Positions 19,030 to 27,625 of a stretch of 64,000 nt of DNA are shown piece by piece. The translations under genes were made by a program, and so were the position numbers. The notes beneath the pieces are model-generated. The model was not told the origin of the DNA and did no database searches. It was given only the letters and a program-made list of their open reading frames with translations. Numbering within the stretch: the stretch's first letter is position 1; each line of letters opens with the position of its first letter. Source of the stretch: Paenibacillus polymyxa M1 (GTDB lineage: Bacteria; Bacillota; Bacilli; Paenibacillales; Paenibacillaceae). The stretch covers positions 2,514,501 through 2,578,500 of the forward strand of contig NC_017542.1 in assembly GCF_000237325.1 (NCBI RefSeq), written 5' to 3'.

Positions 19030-19350
19030 TTGTTTGAGCTTCAGGACCTACTCCCTTATTTGCTTACGATCGGCTTGCTGTGCACTGTGACTTATACGTA
19101 TCTTGCTCATTTGCATGGCAGTGTAGCTGAATGCTGGGTCGAAGGCGGGCCCGTTCGCTCGCATGCTTCTCCGCTGATGCCGATATCTGCCCGCGGACAG
19201 GACATGCCTGTACGGCTAGCACGTCACATTCGGCGGAAAGAAGCGCCAGATGAAGATGCATCCGATTGCTCCCCCTTGTTGAGTGATGGCACAGTCAATC
19301 AACGAGGAGGAACATATGAAACAATTCAAGGGATTCACTTTCTGGGGTAA
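19030..19350 (+). CDS. Small membrane leader ORF overlapping yidC, MifM-like arrest-peptide candidate
   Basis: A near-perfect ribosome site (AAGGAGGTGA) ends five bases before TTG 19030, opening 106 codons that end inside yidC. The product has one hydrophobic segment (residues ~6-25, LLPYLLTIGLLCTVTYTYL), a basic stretch (RLARHIRRK, ~62-70) and an acidic patch PDEDASD (73-79). A hairpin (19274-19307) then buries the yidC ribosome site. In Bacillus subtilis, MifM (95 residues, N-terminal helix, acidic stall motif) stalls and opens such a hairpin to switch on yidC2. The architecture matches, but no sequence identity is claimed and stalling is inferred. Confidence 0.55.
   Translation: MFELQDLLPYLLTIGLLCTVTYTYLAHLHGSVAECWVEGGPVRSHASPLMPISARGQDMPVRLARHIRRKEAPDEDASDCSPLLSDGTVNQRGGTYETIQGIHFLG
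19274..19307 (+). promoter_or_regulatory. Hairpin sequestering the yidC ribosome binding site
   Basis: CCTTGTTGAGTGA (19274-19286) pairs with TCAATCAACGAGG (19295-19307) with one mismatch and one T-G wobble around an 8-base loop. The 3' arm includes the first half of the yidC ribosome site GAGGAGG (19304-19310). Confidence 0.65.
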
Positions 19351-20149
19351 ACAAGAACGGATATTGGGTTTAATCGTAGCGTTGGCGGTGGTCATGCTGC
19401 TGTCTGGTTGTGGTGCGAATGCTGCGGAGATTAATGCACAGACACCTGGTTTTTTTAATCATTACGTGGTATTCCCACTTTCTTGGCTCATTCAGCATTT
19501 GGCGCAATGGTTTGGTGGAAGCTTTGGGCTGGCGATCATGACTTTGACATTCATTGTCCGTCTGGCCTTACTGCCGCTAATGATGCGTCAAACGCGTGCC
19601 CAGCAGGGGATGAAGCGCAAGATGAGCGCTATGCAGCCCGACTTGGACCGAATTAAGAAGAAGTATGAGAATAAGAAAGACGCCAACAGTCAGCAAAGTA
19701 TGCAGCAGGAAATGATGTCACTATACAAAGAGCATCAATTCAATCCACTCAATATCGGTTGTCTGCCTATTCTCATTCAGCTACCGATTTTAAGCGGGAT
19801 GTATACTGCCATCCGACTCACGCCGGAGCTGGCGTCTCACTCCTTCTTATGGTTCCGGCTCGGACAGCCGGACTGGATTCTGGCAATTGTCGTTGCAGTT
19901 GTATACTTGGCACAGGCCAAGCTTTCTCAGCTACAGATGACGGCTGACCAGCACAAGCAATTTGCTATCATGGGTTATCTTTCACCGATTATGATGGCGG
20001 TCTTCTCCTTCAACGCTCCTGCGGCTATGCCTTTATATTGGACCGTAAGCGGCACCTTTTTGTTGCTTCAATCGTTGTGGTTCCGCAAACGCTATCCAAT
20101 TGAGGAAGCAGAGAACAAGATTAAGCTTGGTGAAGTCACGCCAACCTAA
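19316..20149 (+). CDS. yidC: Membrane protein insertase YidC/Oxa1 family (lipoprotein form)
   Basis: YidC inserts and folds membrane proteins. The 277-residue product has a lipoprotein signal with lipobox LLSGC (Cys ~26) and about five membrane helices. The conserved core is visible (GGSFGLAIMTLTFIVRLALLPL, split by the positively charged Arg of the hydrophilic groove; CLPILIQLPILSGMYTAI; APAAMPLYWTVSG). I chose ATG 19316 because GAGGAGG lies five bases upstream; a start at 19283 has no such site. It is probably the second YidC paralogue, since the first usually follows rnpA. Expression seems controlled by the upstream ORF and hairpin. Confidence 0.93.
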   Translation: MKQFKGFTFWGKQERILGLIVALAVVMLLSGCGANAAEINAQTPGFFNHYVVFPLSWLIQHLAQWFGGSFGLAIMTLTFIVRLALLPLMMRQTRAQQGMKRKMSAMQPDLDRIKKKYENKKDANSQQSMQQEMMSLYKEHQFNPLNIGCLPILIQLPILSGMYTAIRLTPELASHSFLWFRLGQPDWILAIVVAVVYLAQAKLSQLQMTADQHKQFAIMGYLSPIMMAVFSFNAPAAMPLYWTVSGTFLLLQSLWFRKRYPIEEAENKIKLGEVTPT

Positions 20150-20209
20150 TAAGAAGATGCTATTTGTTTGACATAGAATTGCGTTTGCAGTGTCTCAGGT
20201 GTAATGACA

Positions 20210-20253
20210 GGATACTATTCGAGCCTATAAGGCTTAAATAGTGTCCTTTTTTT
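20210..20253 (+). terminator. Terminator of yidC
   Basis: GGATACTATT pairs with AATAGTGTCC, with an inner GAGCC/GGCTT stem, followed by seven T. Confidence 0.85.
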
Positions 20254-20344
20254 GTAGTTTTTTTCACTATTATTTCGCTTGCGGTTTTGTAATCATTATG
20301 AAATCCTTATATTATAAATATTCTTAAAAGTTAGGAGAGACTAT

Positions 20345-21121
20345 ATGGAAAATTCAACAACAACCACTGAATGGTATGAAAATAAAATAAGAGAAGACGG
20401 CTGTTTTTGCATGAGAAGCATGCAAAAAACACCGGGATATGTACAAAAGCTGAATTGGACAGAAAAAGAATTCACTCAAGGTTTGACTTACATACAATTA
20501 AGAAAAGACAATAAACCAGTAGGATTCATTGAGTATGCATTGGGTGAACAAGCATGGAGAGCTGTTCATGCGGATGGATATCTAGTAATTCATTGCATCT
20601 GGATCGCTGTAACTGGTTTGGGGCTAGGTTCACAGCTTATTCAACGCTGCATTCAAGATGCTATTACGTTGGGGAAGAAGGGAGTGGCAGTTGTTACCAA
20701 CATAGATACCTCCTGGGCACCAGGTCCCGAGATTTTTCTGAAAAACGGATTTCGGCATGTGGAGGATGCTCCATATTCTTTTCAGTTGTATGTTTACAAG
20801 CTTAATCAAGAGCATTCAGACCCTTATTTTCCTGATAATTGGGTTTTACGTCTGGATCGTTTTAGTGAGGGCTTAACCATTTTACGAACTCATCAATGCC
20901 CTTATCTGGAAATAGCCACGCACAATGTGATTGAAGCAGCTGAGACTGTGGGGATACAACCTGAAATCATTGATATACGAGATCGTTCACAATTGATGGA
21001 ACTGTCCCCGACACCGTATGGCGTATTTCATGTGATCTGTAATGGAGAATTGATTTCATATCACAGGATGACTCCTCGTTCTTTTGCCAAAAAGCTAACC
21101 ATGCTTTATTCTAAAAGCTAA
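20345..21121 (+). CDS. yoaP: GNAT acetyltransferase with YoaP-type C-terminal domain
   Basis: The 258-residue protein starts with a GNAT acetyltransferase domain (residues ~15-150): the acetyl-CoA loop appears in the segment around GLGLGSQLIQRCIQD (~97-111), and the fold ends with FLKNGFRHVED. Residues ~165-257 match the domain at the end of B. subtilis YoaP, with a possible redox or metal Cys in RTHQCPYLE. The acyl acceptor is unknown. AGGAGAGACTAT precedes the ATG, and a terminator separates it from yidC, so it is a single-gene unit. Confidence 0.75.
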   Translation: MENSTTTTEWYENKIREDGCFCMRSMQKTPGYVQKLNWTEKEFTQGLTYIQLRKDNKPVGFIEYALGEQAWRAVHADGYLVIHCIWIAVTGLGLGSQLIQRCIQDAITLGKKGVAVVTNIDTSWAPGPEIFLKNGFRHVEDAPYSFQLYVYKLNQEHSDPYFPDNWVLRLDRFSEGLTILRTHQCPYLEIATHNVIEAAETVGIQPEIIDIRDRSQLMELSPTPYGVFHVICNGELISYHRMTPRSFAKKLTMLYSKS

Positions 21122-21229
21122 TCTTTTCATGAAATGATACAAGAAAAGTGGGTAAAGTAAATACATAGACAATACGAATGCTACATTTTGCTTGATCAGG
21201 GGATGAAGATTATGGAGGACCTTTAAAAA

Positions 21230-21901
21230 ATGAAGCAACTACCTACAAAGCTGCCAATTTCCGTGGCTCTGCTCACATGTATAGTATGTGCCCTCGGTTT
21301 TGGCTTAATTGCACTATGGGTCAGCGACCATCAAGTACGGCATTTTGACCACAAGATCATTACAGCTATTGGGCAACTGGAGTCGCCTGCCATGACACGT
21401 CTTATGAAATGTTTCACTATGATCGGCAGCGGGATTCCAGTAGTGATTATCATTTTAATTGCCATGTTCGTGCTATATAGCGTATTAGGACACCGACGAG
21501 AATTGTTTTTTTTAGCGGTTGCTGTGCTGGGATCGGTGCTGCTGAATATGGTGTTAAAAATGCTATTTCAGCGTTCGAGACCTGAAATTAACCGTATTAT
21601 TGAAGCGAATGGATACAGCTTTCCCAGCGGACATTCTATGACTGCCTTTAGTATGTATGCGGCGCTAACGTTTTTATTGTGGAAGCACGTTCCTTCCAGA
21701 AGAGGTCGTATCCTTCTTGTTGTGCTCAGTAGCCTGCTAATCCTAGCAATCGGGACAAGCCGTATTTATTTGGGCGTACATTATCCGAGTGATGTTGTGG
21801 GTGGCTATTTCATGAGTGGCTGCTGGATGGCGGCTTGCATTTGGTTCTACCAACGTTATGAAGAACGAATACTATCCCTTCGTACCAAATCGACTGCATA
21901 A
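21230..21901 (+). CDS. PAP2-family membrane phosphatase
   Basis: The 223-residue protein has about six membrane helices and the three PAP2 motifs: KMLFQRSRPE (~118), FPSGHS (~140) and SRIYLGVHYPSD (~182). These enzymes dephosphorylate undecaprenyl diphosphate, phosphatidylglycerol phosphate or similar lipids on the outer face of the membrane. The substrate cannot be told from sequence. TGGAGGACC lies upstream of the ATG. It converges on a second PAP2 gene, with which it shares a terminator, but the two are too different to be a recent duplication. Confidence 0.88.
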   Translation: MKQLPTKLPISVALLTCIVCALGFGLIALWVSDHQVRHFDHKIITAIGQLESPAMTRLMKCFTMIGSGIPVVIIILIAMFVLYSVLGHRRELFFLAVAVLGSVLLNMVLKMLFQRSRPEINRIIEANGYSFPSGHSMTAFSMYAALTFLLWKHVPSRRGRILLVVLSSLLILAIGTSRIYLGVHYPSDVVGGYFMSGCWMAACIWFYQRYEERILSLRTKSTA

Positions 21902-21926
21902 TGAGTGGCATAGATGAAGAGGTTAA

Positions 21927-21954
21927 AAAAGCAGACGCATTAGCGTCTGCTTTT
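21927..21954. terminator. Bidirectional terminator between two PAP2 genes
   Basis: AAAAGCAGACGC-ATTA-GCGTCTGCTTTT works on both strands. The stop codon of the minus-strand gene lies in its loop, so the last codons of that gene form one arm of the stem. Confidence 0.9.
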
Positions 21955-22590
21955 GATTTGGACAGAGGAAGTGGATTCGGTCATCTTAGTTCTCGTTTGT
22001 GATCTAGGCTTAAGTCCCAGCTTCTGCTCCCATTTTTCATACAAAATAATAGCCGCCTGCATAAAGATGCCTGGAAACTTCCGACTGCGAATGAATTTAT
22101 GAACACCAACTGCGCAACCTGCCCCAATAAGTGCGCCTGCCAAAATATCTGAAGGATAATGCACCCCGGTCCATACGCGGGATATTGCAATAAGCACAGC
22201 CAAGATAACCCACAGAACACGATATTTTTGATGATGAAGCCATAGAATTGCAGCCAGAGCAAAAGCTCCAAGTGCATGATTACTCGGAAATGAAGCATTT
22301 GGATCATGGTGAATAAGCTGAATGACAGAATGTCCAACAAAAGGCCGGTCTCTGTAAAACAAATGTCCAAGCCCCCAACTGATTATAAAACCGATACAAA
22401 CCGTTATAACGGCTTCCAAAACCATCATCCGATGCGGCATTTTAAAGGTGAACCAGTACATCAGTAAGGCCACTCCGAATAAATACGGTGCATATTGCGC
22501 CAAGAAGCGCATGGTTCCATTCAAAAAGGCGAGGTGATCAGCCAGTTCATTGATCCAGTGAAACAAAGCAAAGTCTACATTAATTAACAT
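21940..22590 (-). CDS. bcrC: Undecaprenyl-diphosphatase, BcrC-like PAP2
   Basis: The 216-residue membrane protein carries PAP2 motifs in BcrC form: LFYRDRPF (~83), FPSNHALGAFALA (~103) and SRVWTGVHYPSD (~140). BcrC recycles the cell-wall lipid carrier and gives some bacitracin resistance. I chose ATG 22590 (MLINVDFALFHWINEL) because GGAG lies ten bases upstream and the conserved N-terminus begins here; the longer frame to 22614 includes that site. The C-terminus is a basic tail (KPRSQTRTK). The last codons form part of the shared terminator. Confidence 0.85.
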   Translation of the reverse strand: MLINVDFALFHWINELADHLAFLNGTMRFLAQYAPYLFGVALLMYWFTFKMPHRMMVLEAVITVCIGFIISWGLGHLFYRDRPFVGHSVIQLIHHDPNASFPSNHALGAFALAAILWLHHQKYRVLWVILAVLIAISRVWTGVHYPSDILAGALIGAGCAVGVHKFIRSRKFPGIFMQAAIILYEKWEQKLGLKPRSQTRTKMTESTSSVQIKSRR

Positions 22591-22737
22591 GAATAAATTA
22601 CTCCTTAACCTCAAAAAATTGAATTACAAAATTATATTATAGAGCGACTATACGGATAAAAGCTTAAAATCAAATAAAAAATGAATGTTATGTGCATTGC
22701 TTATTAGTTTTTTCTATAGAAAATAGGTGGTTTTGCG

Positions 22738-23451
22738 ATGGATAAGTCGGTGCTGGTCATTGATGATGAAGAGAAGATATCCAGATTGCTTCAGTTGGAG
22801 TTATCCCATGAAGGATATGTGGTTGAAATCGCACAAACGGGAAGAGAAGGGTTGGAAAAAGCATTAGCCCATACATGGGATATTATTATCCTGGATGTGA
22901 TGCTGCCGGAGATAAACGGAGTTGAGGTGCTGAAGCAGATTCGAAAAGTGGACAATCATACCCCGATAATTATGGTCACTGCACGTAACACGACTCCTGA
23001 CAAGGTCTCAGGTCTGGATGAAGGAGCTAATGATTACATTACAAAGCCTTTTGAAATTGAGGAGTTATTAGCGCGGATGCGGGCTAGTATGAGGAATCAA
23101 TTGGAGCCGGCAGCTACCGCTTCACCAAAAGAGGACAAGCAGCAATCCAAACTTCAGGTCGATAGCCTGGTGTTGGAACCCAAGACGCGATCTGTGGTGA
23201 GGGAAGGAAAACGTATCGAACTTACGCCCAAAGAATTTGATCTGCTTCTTTATCTGATGGAGCACAAAAATCAGGTATTGCATCGGGACCAAATGATTCA
23301 GGACGTGTGGGGGTTTGATTTTGTTGGTGATACGAATGTAGTAGATGTTTATATCCGATATGTTCGCAAAAAAATTGATCATGGATACAAAAAGAAACTG
23401 ATTAAAACCGTGCGCGGCGTTGGGTACTGTATCCGGGAGGAAGACCATTGA
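22738..23451 (+). CDS. Response regulator, OmpR/PhoB family
   Basis: The 237-residue protein has a receiver domain (residues 1-115) with the acidic pair D9-D10, phospho-acceptor D53 (ILDVM), T81 and K103 (ITKPFE). A winged-helix DNA-binding domain follows (~140-235; LTPKEFDLLLYLMEHK, VDVYIRYVRKKID, VRGVGY). A spacer rich in Lys and Gln joins them. It is translationally coupled to the kinase that follows (TTGA overlap). An ArlR-like cell-envelope role is possible, but the stimulus cannot be read from the sequence. Confidence 0.93.
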   Translation: MDKSVLVIDDEEKISRLLQLELSHEGYVVEIAQTGREGLEKALAHTWDIIILDVMLPEINGVEVLKQIRKVDNHTPIIMVTARNTTPDKVSGLDEGANDYITKPFEIEELLARMRASMRNQLEPAATASPKEDKQQSKLQVDSLVLEPKTRSVVREGKRIELTPKEFDLLLYLMEHKNQVLHRDQMIQDVWGFDFVGDTNVVDVYIRYVRKKIDHGYKKKLIKTVRGVGYCIREEDH

Positions 23452-24824
23452 AGCTGCGGACCAAAATTACCCTGCTTAGTTCTATTTTAGTGATGACGAT
23501 TCTCCTGTTTGTGGATGTCACGGTTCATCTATTATTTGTCAAAATCGCTACTCGCAATGAAAGAGAAGTGTTACAAAATAAGTGGACTGAAATTATTTCC
23601 GAAACAGGACCTACGATGATTCTGAAAAATGCATGGGGGCCCAAGCTGAAAGATGAACTTTCGGGGGATACCATTCTAAGGGTATTTGATCAGCAATCTC
23701 GCCTTCTGTATGAAGTAAGCCGTCAGTCGCGCTTTAAGCTAGATGATATACGTTTTAACCTTTCTCAGAGCTCTCAACTGACGGATCTACAGAATCATAA
23801 AATTCTGATCATTCACCTTCCGGTGCTTTCCCCAGAAGGTAGTCAAAAGGGGACACTGGAGATCGTAGAAAAATGGGATGCGCTCGAAAACAATCTCGAT
23901 ATCTTAAATACAATTCTTATCACGTCGACTGTAGGAGCTATGTTGCTCAGTCTGGTGGGTAGCACGATTTTGGCGAATGCGATATTGCTGCCAATTGCCA
24001 GTAGTATTCAGACGATGCAGGAAATCGAAAGAAGCTTGAAATTCAAAAAAATTCCTGTCGGCAGCCACAATCAAGATGAATTGTCCCAAATGACCGCAAC
24101 TTTTAACCGAATGGTGGAGAGATTGGAAGAAAGCTTTCAGAGCCAGCAGCAGTTTGTTTCCGATGCCTCACATGAGCTGAATACGACATTGATGATTATT
24201 GAGGGCTATGCCAACATGTTGCGGCGGTGGGGTACGCGTGACGAGGACATACGTAAGGAATCGATTGAATCGATCTATGAAGAAACTCAGCGAATGCGTA
24301 CGATGACGCAGCAATTACTGACATTGGCCTCCTCACAGCAGCAAGCCCCCGAACCGTATGAGCCGGTAGAGCTGGTTGGTTGTTGTCAACAGGTAGTAGC
24401 ACATCTCAAGCCTGTACATGAACGTCAAATTTCTATTTTTACAGAAGAAAAGGAAATTTGGCTGGATGCTAATCTTGCAAAAATCAAGCAGTTACTAGTC
24501 ATCCTGCTGGATAATGCCTTAAAGTATAGCTCGGATGAAATCGAAATATGGATATCTACAGATGAAAAAGATGTCCACCTTCGGGTTAAGGATTACGGAA
24601 TTGGCATTCCTGAGGGCGAGATCAAGCGTGTCTTTGAACGATTTTATCGGGTAGACAGCTCCAGACATCGTAAAACCGGAGGAACCGGACTGGGGTTGCC
24701 GATTGCCAAGACAATAACAGATGCTCACCAGGGTACGATACGCATGGAAAGCGTAGAAGGAGAAGGGACGGAGGTCATCGTTTCGCTGCCTCAAAAACAA
24801 CAGAAAAGGCTGTCCCTCCAGTAG
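23448..24824 (+). CDS. Sensor histidine kinase with unusual H-box
   Basis: The 458-residue protein has two membrane helices (~8-31, ~155-180) around an extracellular sensor region, a HAMP-like linker (~180-230), a dimerisation/phospho-acceptor domain with H242, and an HATPase domain (LLDNALKYS, GIGIPEGEIKRVFERFYR, GGTGLGLPIAK). The H-box reads ASHELNTTLMIIEGY where the family nearly always has HELRTPL: Arg is Asn and the conserved Pro is Thr. The autokinase domain looks intact. It starts at TTG 23448, overlapping the regulator stop, with GGGAGGAAG just upstream. Confidence 0.93.
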   Translation: MKLRTKITLLSSILVMTILLFVDVTVHLLFVKIATRNEREVLQNKWTEIISETGPTMILKNAWGPKLKDELSGDTILRVFDQQSRLLYEVSRQSRFKLDDIRFNLSQSSQLTDLQNHKILIIHLPVLSPEGSQKGTLEIVEKWDALENNLDILNTILITSTVGAMLLSLVGSTILANAILLPIASSIQTMQEIERSLKFKKIPVGSHNQDELSQMTATFNRMVERLEESFQSQQQFVSDASHELNTTLMIIEGYANMLRRWGTRDEDIRKESIESIYEETQRMRTMTQQLLTLASSQQQAPEPYEPVELVGCCQQVVAHLKPVHERQISIFTEEKEIWLDANLAKIKQLLVILLDNALKYSSDEIEIWISTDEKDVHLRVKDYGIGIPEGEIKRVFERFYRVDSSRHRKTGGTGLGLPIAKTITDAHQGTIRMESVEGEGTEVIVSLPQKQQKRLSLQ

Positions 24825-24853
24825 ACATCTCTACTCAGAGGAACAGCCTTTTT
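24804..24853. terminator. Terminator behind the two-component operon
   Basis: AAAGGCTGTCCCTC pairs imperfectly with GAGGAACAGCCTTTTT. The left arm lies inside the last kinase codons. It probably also serves the convergent NlpC/P60 gene. Confidence 0.75.
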
Positions 24854-24906
24854 AATGTTAATTGTAAGTTAAGCAATTCGGTGGATGGGAATCATCCAAA
24901 ATGATC

Positions 24907-25380
24907 CTAAAGGACACGACGTGCTGTTGTGTAATGGGAGTTCCACCATCCCGAATTCAGTTTTGTAACCGTTACGCCACCTTTACCATACGTGTGCAGT
25001 ATTTTCCCGTCTCCCATGTAAATGGCTACATGATGAATTGGGGCATAGAAAAAGACCAAATCGCCTTTTTTAAGCTGACTACGCGGTACATAAGTGCCTA
25101 CAGTTGACTGCTGTTTGGACGAACGTGGAAGCTTGATTCCATTTTGTGCAAAAACATACTGAGTGAACGAAGAGCAATCAAAAGAGCTTGTACTGCCTGC
25201 TGGAGCTCCATATTCATAACGGACGCCCATATACTGGGAGCCTTTTGAAATAATCCGATCAGCTTTACTTGTCGAAGCGGCATGAGTGGTGTCTGGTCCA
25301 ACGACGAAGCTCCCAGCGCTCAGTGCCAAAGTCATCGTAAAGCAAATACCCATCCACAATTTTTTAGAAGTACGTTTCAT
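24907..25380 (-). CDS. Secreted NlpC/P60 cysteine endopeptidase
   Basis: The 157-residue protein has a signal peptide (1-35, ending THAAST) and a single NlpC/P60 domain that cleaves peptidoglycan stem peptides. The catalytic Cys is C69 in SFDCSSFTQ, with His at 117 (APIHHVAIYMG) and a third polar residue near H130 (ILHTYGKGG). There is no SH3 or LysM wall-binding domain, so it is a minimal form. GGAGG lies about eight bases before the ATG. It may be involved in wall turnover or spore cortex remodelling. Confidence 0.9.
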   Translation of the reverse strand: MKRTSKKLWMGICFTMTLALSAGSFVVGPDTTHAASTSKADRIISKGSQYMGVRYEYGAPAGSTSSFDCSSFTQYVFAQNGIKLPRSSKQQSTVGTYVPRSQLKKGDLVFFYAPIHHVAIYMGDGKILHTYGKGGVTVTKLNSGWWNSHYTTARRVL

Positions 25381-25732
25381 ATATAATTTCCTCCGTTATT
25401 CGTATTGTGTTGATGTCCTGAAATGACAATAACACAAATAAAATATCCGGAATTTACCACTCGTGGTTACAATCCTGTTACCCCAACGTTTTGCCCTGCT
25501 TTATTAGAAAACGATGAGAATTTTCTCCTTAACTTTGACTTGACAAATTAAATAAGCCCCCCTTATGTCTAGGCTCGTATGACAAAAAGCGACTTGCAGA
25601 CAATTGGCACAAGCAATCATGCAAAACATACATACCTATATACTACAATTTATAACCTGTACGGGAGTATGCTCAGATTCCCGTTGACATCGTAAAGATT
25701 ACACCGTATCCCGGTCAGGAAGGGGAATTCAT
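25381..25732. other. 352-base intergenic region, divergent promoters
   Basis: No gene is visible on either strand. A plus-strand promoter candidate is TTGACA (25540-25545), 17 bases, then TTATGT (25563-25568); GAGAA-TTTTCTC forms a small palindrome near 25516. It separates the NlpC/P60 gene from the glycosyltransferase. I recognise no riboswitch. Confidence 0.4.
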
Positions 25733-26767
25733 ATGGCTTCAAGGCAGAGTAAAGAACTCAAAAACCGACCTTTAACCATTGTGCAGGTCATATCCAACTA
25801 TCCCGATGCACAGCCTGTACCCTCCATCAAGGGCGGAACGGAAAAGGTTGTGCATGAATTAACAGAGGAATTAGTGAGACGAGGGCATCATGTATCTCTT
25901 TTTGCCGCCCGTGGGAGCAGGAGCAGCGCGCGATTGATTACTTATCCCAAGGGTTTGAAACATAGTCAGATCCCCCAATATGTACTTCGGCATATGCCTT
26001 CCGGTACACATATCATTCATGACCATACCTTTCGTTCTGCGGTGGCGCGTAGGAAGCTGCCTTGCTCATCATTGTGTACCGTTCATCTTCCAGTGAAGAG
26101 GCACGGTAAAAACCCCGTATATGTCAGTAAAAGAGCACGCCAACTGATGGGCGGGGGCAAAGGATTTTATATTTATAACGGCATCAACACCCATGAATAC
26201 GAGTTCAGCAGTGAGAAGCGCGGCTACTTGCTGTTTATGGGCAGAATCATACCGGATAAAGGTGTACTGCAGGCCATTCAGGTTGCAGAGCGAACAGGAA
26301 AAAGACTGCTTATTGCGGGTCCTATCAAAGCCCCTGTATTTTTTCGCCGAGAGATTCAAAAGCGAATTCAGCGCAATCCGAATATACGCTATGTGGGACC
26401 AGTTGGGGGTGATCGGAAACAGAAGCTACTGAAACATGCAGAGTGTCTGTTGTTTCCATCACTGTGGGAAGAGCCGTTCGGACTCGTAATGGTAGAAGCC
26501 ATGGCTTGTGGAACACCGGTGCTGGCACTAAAAAATGGCTCCGTTCCCGAGGTGCTATCAGGCTTTCCACAGTTGATTTGCAAATCAGTTGGCCAAATGG
26601 CACGTAAGGCACAGCAAAAAAATTACCCGTCACCCGCGCAGCTTCGATTGTATGTAAACCAAAGATTTACCAACAAACAGATGACCAGCAACTATTTGAG
26701 ACTATACCGTGAAATCATCCGTCGGCGAGAACAGAAGAGAGGACACCGAAAGCCTATACGGAGGTGA
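25733..26767 (+). CDS. Glycosyltransferase family 4
   Basis: The 344-residue protein has the GT4 (GT-B) fold. Its N-terminal domain starts IVQVISNYPDAQPVPSIKGGTE, the acceptor side; the C-terminal nucleotide-sugar domain contains GRIIPDKGVLQAIQVAE (~163-180) and the E-x7-E motif in FPSLWEEPFGLVMVEAMACG (~242-260). The donor sugar is unknown. It overlaps or abuts the following AstE-like gene, and mannose and spore-coat genes lie nearby, so it may act in surface or spore-coat polysaccharide assembly. GGAAGGGG precedes the ATG. The tail is strongly basic (RRREQKRGHRKPIRR). Confidence 0.9.
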   Translation: MASRQSKELKNRPLTIVQVISNYPDAQPVPSIKGGTEKVVHELTEELVRRGHHVSLFAARGSRSSARLITYPKGLKHSQIPQYVLRHMPSGTHIIHDHTFRSAVARRKLPCSSLCTVHLPVKRHGKNPVYVSKRARQLMGGGKGFYIYNGINTHEYEFSSEKRGYLLFMGRIIPDKGVLQAIQVAERTGKRLLIAGPIKAPVFFRREIQKRIQRNPNIRYVGPVGGDRKQKLLKHAECLLFPSLWEEPFGLVMVEAMACGTPVLALKNGSVPEVLSGFPQLICKSVGQMARKAQQKNYPSPAQLRLYVNQRFTNKQMTSNYLRLYREIIRRREQKRGHRKPIRR

Positions 26768-26772
26768 AGAGG

Positions 26773-27498
26773 ATGCAGGTCAAACGATATATGCTTGGGA
26801 AGGGCTCTTCTTGGGCGACTCCTTATTATGTAGCCATAGAGGGACAGAAAGGCCCGTGTGCGATGGTGGTTGCAGGCATACATGGTAATGAAATAGCAAG
26901 TATACGTGCGGCTGAGAAACTGGTAAAGCTTTTGAATGAGCAAAAACTGAGATTCAGCCATGGCAAACTTATAATTGTGCCAATTGTGAATCAAGAGGCT
27001 TACCGCAAGCGGATCAGAGGAAAACCTGATCTGAATCGAACCTTTCCGCGTCAGAAAAAGCAGGCGGCAACACAACCGCTTTCCGCTGCTCTATTTAAAC
27101 TAACACAAAAGTATCACCCTGAATGGTATCTCGACTTGCATGAGGCGAATGGATTATCACAAAAGGATGCCAAGGTGCTTGGTCAAACGCTGATCTCCAA
27201 TAAGGGCAACCCGGTAATTCCCACGACGCGCCGGATTATTAAGCGAATGAATCGCTCGATCAAGGTGAAAGACCGCCATTTCAACATGCGGCTGCATGAG
27301 CTCCCAGGTTCCTCTCGTACCGCGGCAGCCCGTATTTTAGGGGCACGTGCAGTAACCGTGGAAACGGGGTGGAGCCTGTCCCAGAAAGTACGCATACACT
27401 ATCAGATGAAGATTATGCAGCACTTTTTAAGGGAGGCCGGGGTAGTTAAGGCCAACAAGATTTATTTATCTGGCAAGGTTAAAACGGTTACTTTATGA
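26773..27498 (+). CDS. Succinylglutamate desuccinylase/aspartoacylase family (M14-like) hydrolase
   Basis: The 241-residue zinc hydrolase shows AGIHGNEIAS (His and Glu zinc ligands, ~34-43), a substrate Arg/Asn stretch (KPDLNRTFPR), LDLHEA (third zinc ligand, ~119) and VTVETGWS (~196), which holds the catalytic Glu. The family removes acyl groups from amino acids; some members trim surface polymers. I chose ATG 26773 rather than GTG 26764, because GTG lies within the ribosome site GGAGGTGA. Its start is 6 bases past the glycosyltransferase stop, so the two are an operon and probably act on one product. Confidence 0.85.
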   Translation: MQVKRYMLGKGSSWATPYYVAIEGQKGPCAMVVAGIHGNEIASIRAAEKLVKLLNEQKLRFSHGKLIIVPIVNQEAYRKRIRGKPDLNRTFPRQKKQAATQPLSAALFKLTQKYHPEWYLDLHEANGLSQKDAKVLGQTLISNKGNPVIPTTRRIIKRMNRSIKVKDRHFNMRLHELPGSSRTAAARILGARAVTVETGWSLSQKVRIHYQMKIMQHFLREAGVVKANKIYLSGKVKTVTL

Positions 27499-27515
27499 AA
27501 TGTAATGTTACAAAA

Positions 27516-27569
27516 AAGTCGCTTCATGAGCAAGGGATCTTACTCACCTTGCTCAAGAGCGATTTTTTT
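27516..27569. terminator. Strong terminator between hydrolase and mannose-1-phosphate genes
   Basis: TCGCT-TCA-TGAGCAAGG pairs with CCTTGCTCA-AG-AGCGA, followed by seven T; on the other strand the stem is followed by ACTTTTTT. Confidence 0.9.
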
Positions 27570-27625
27570 GATGTGTGATCTTCATGCAGAAATCCTATCT
27601 GTTTAGATGCTATAACTCTGTGTTG

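Noticed and set aside
19283..19316. Earlier yidC start at 19283
   Set aside because: No ribosome site there, and GAGGAGG just before ATG 19316 with the lipoprotein signal following fixes the later start.
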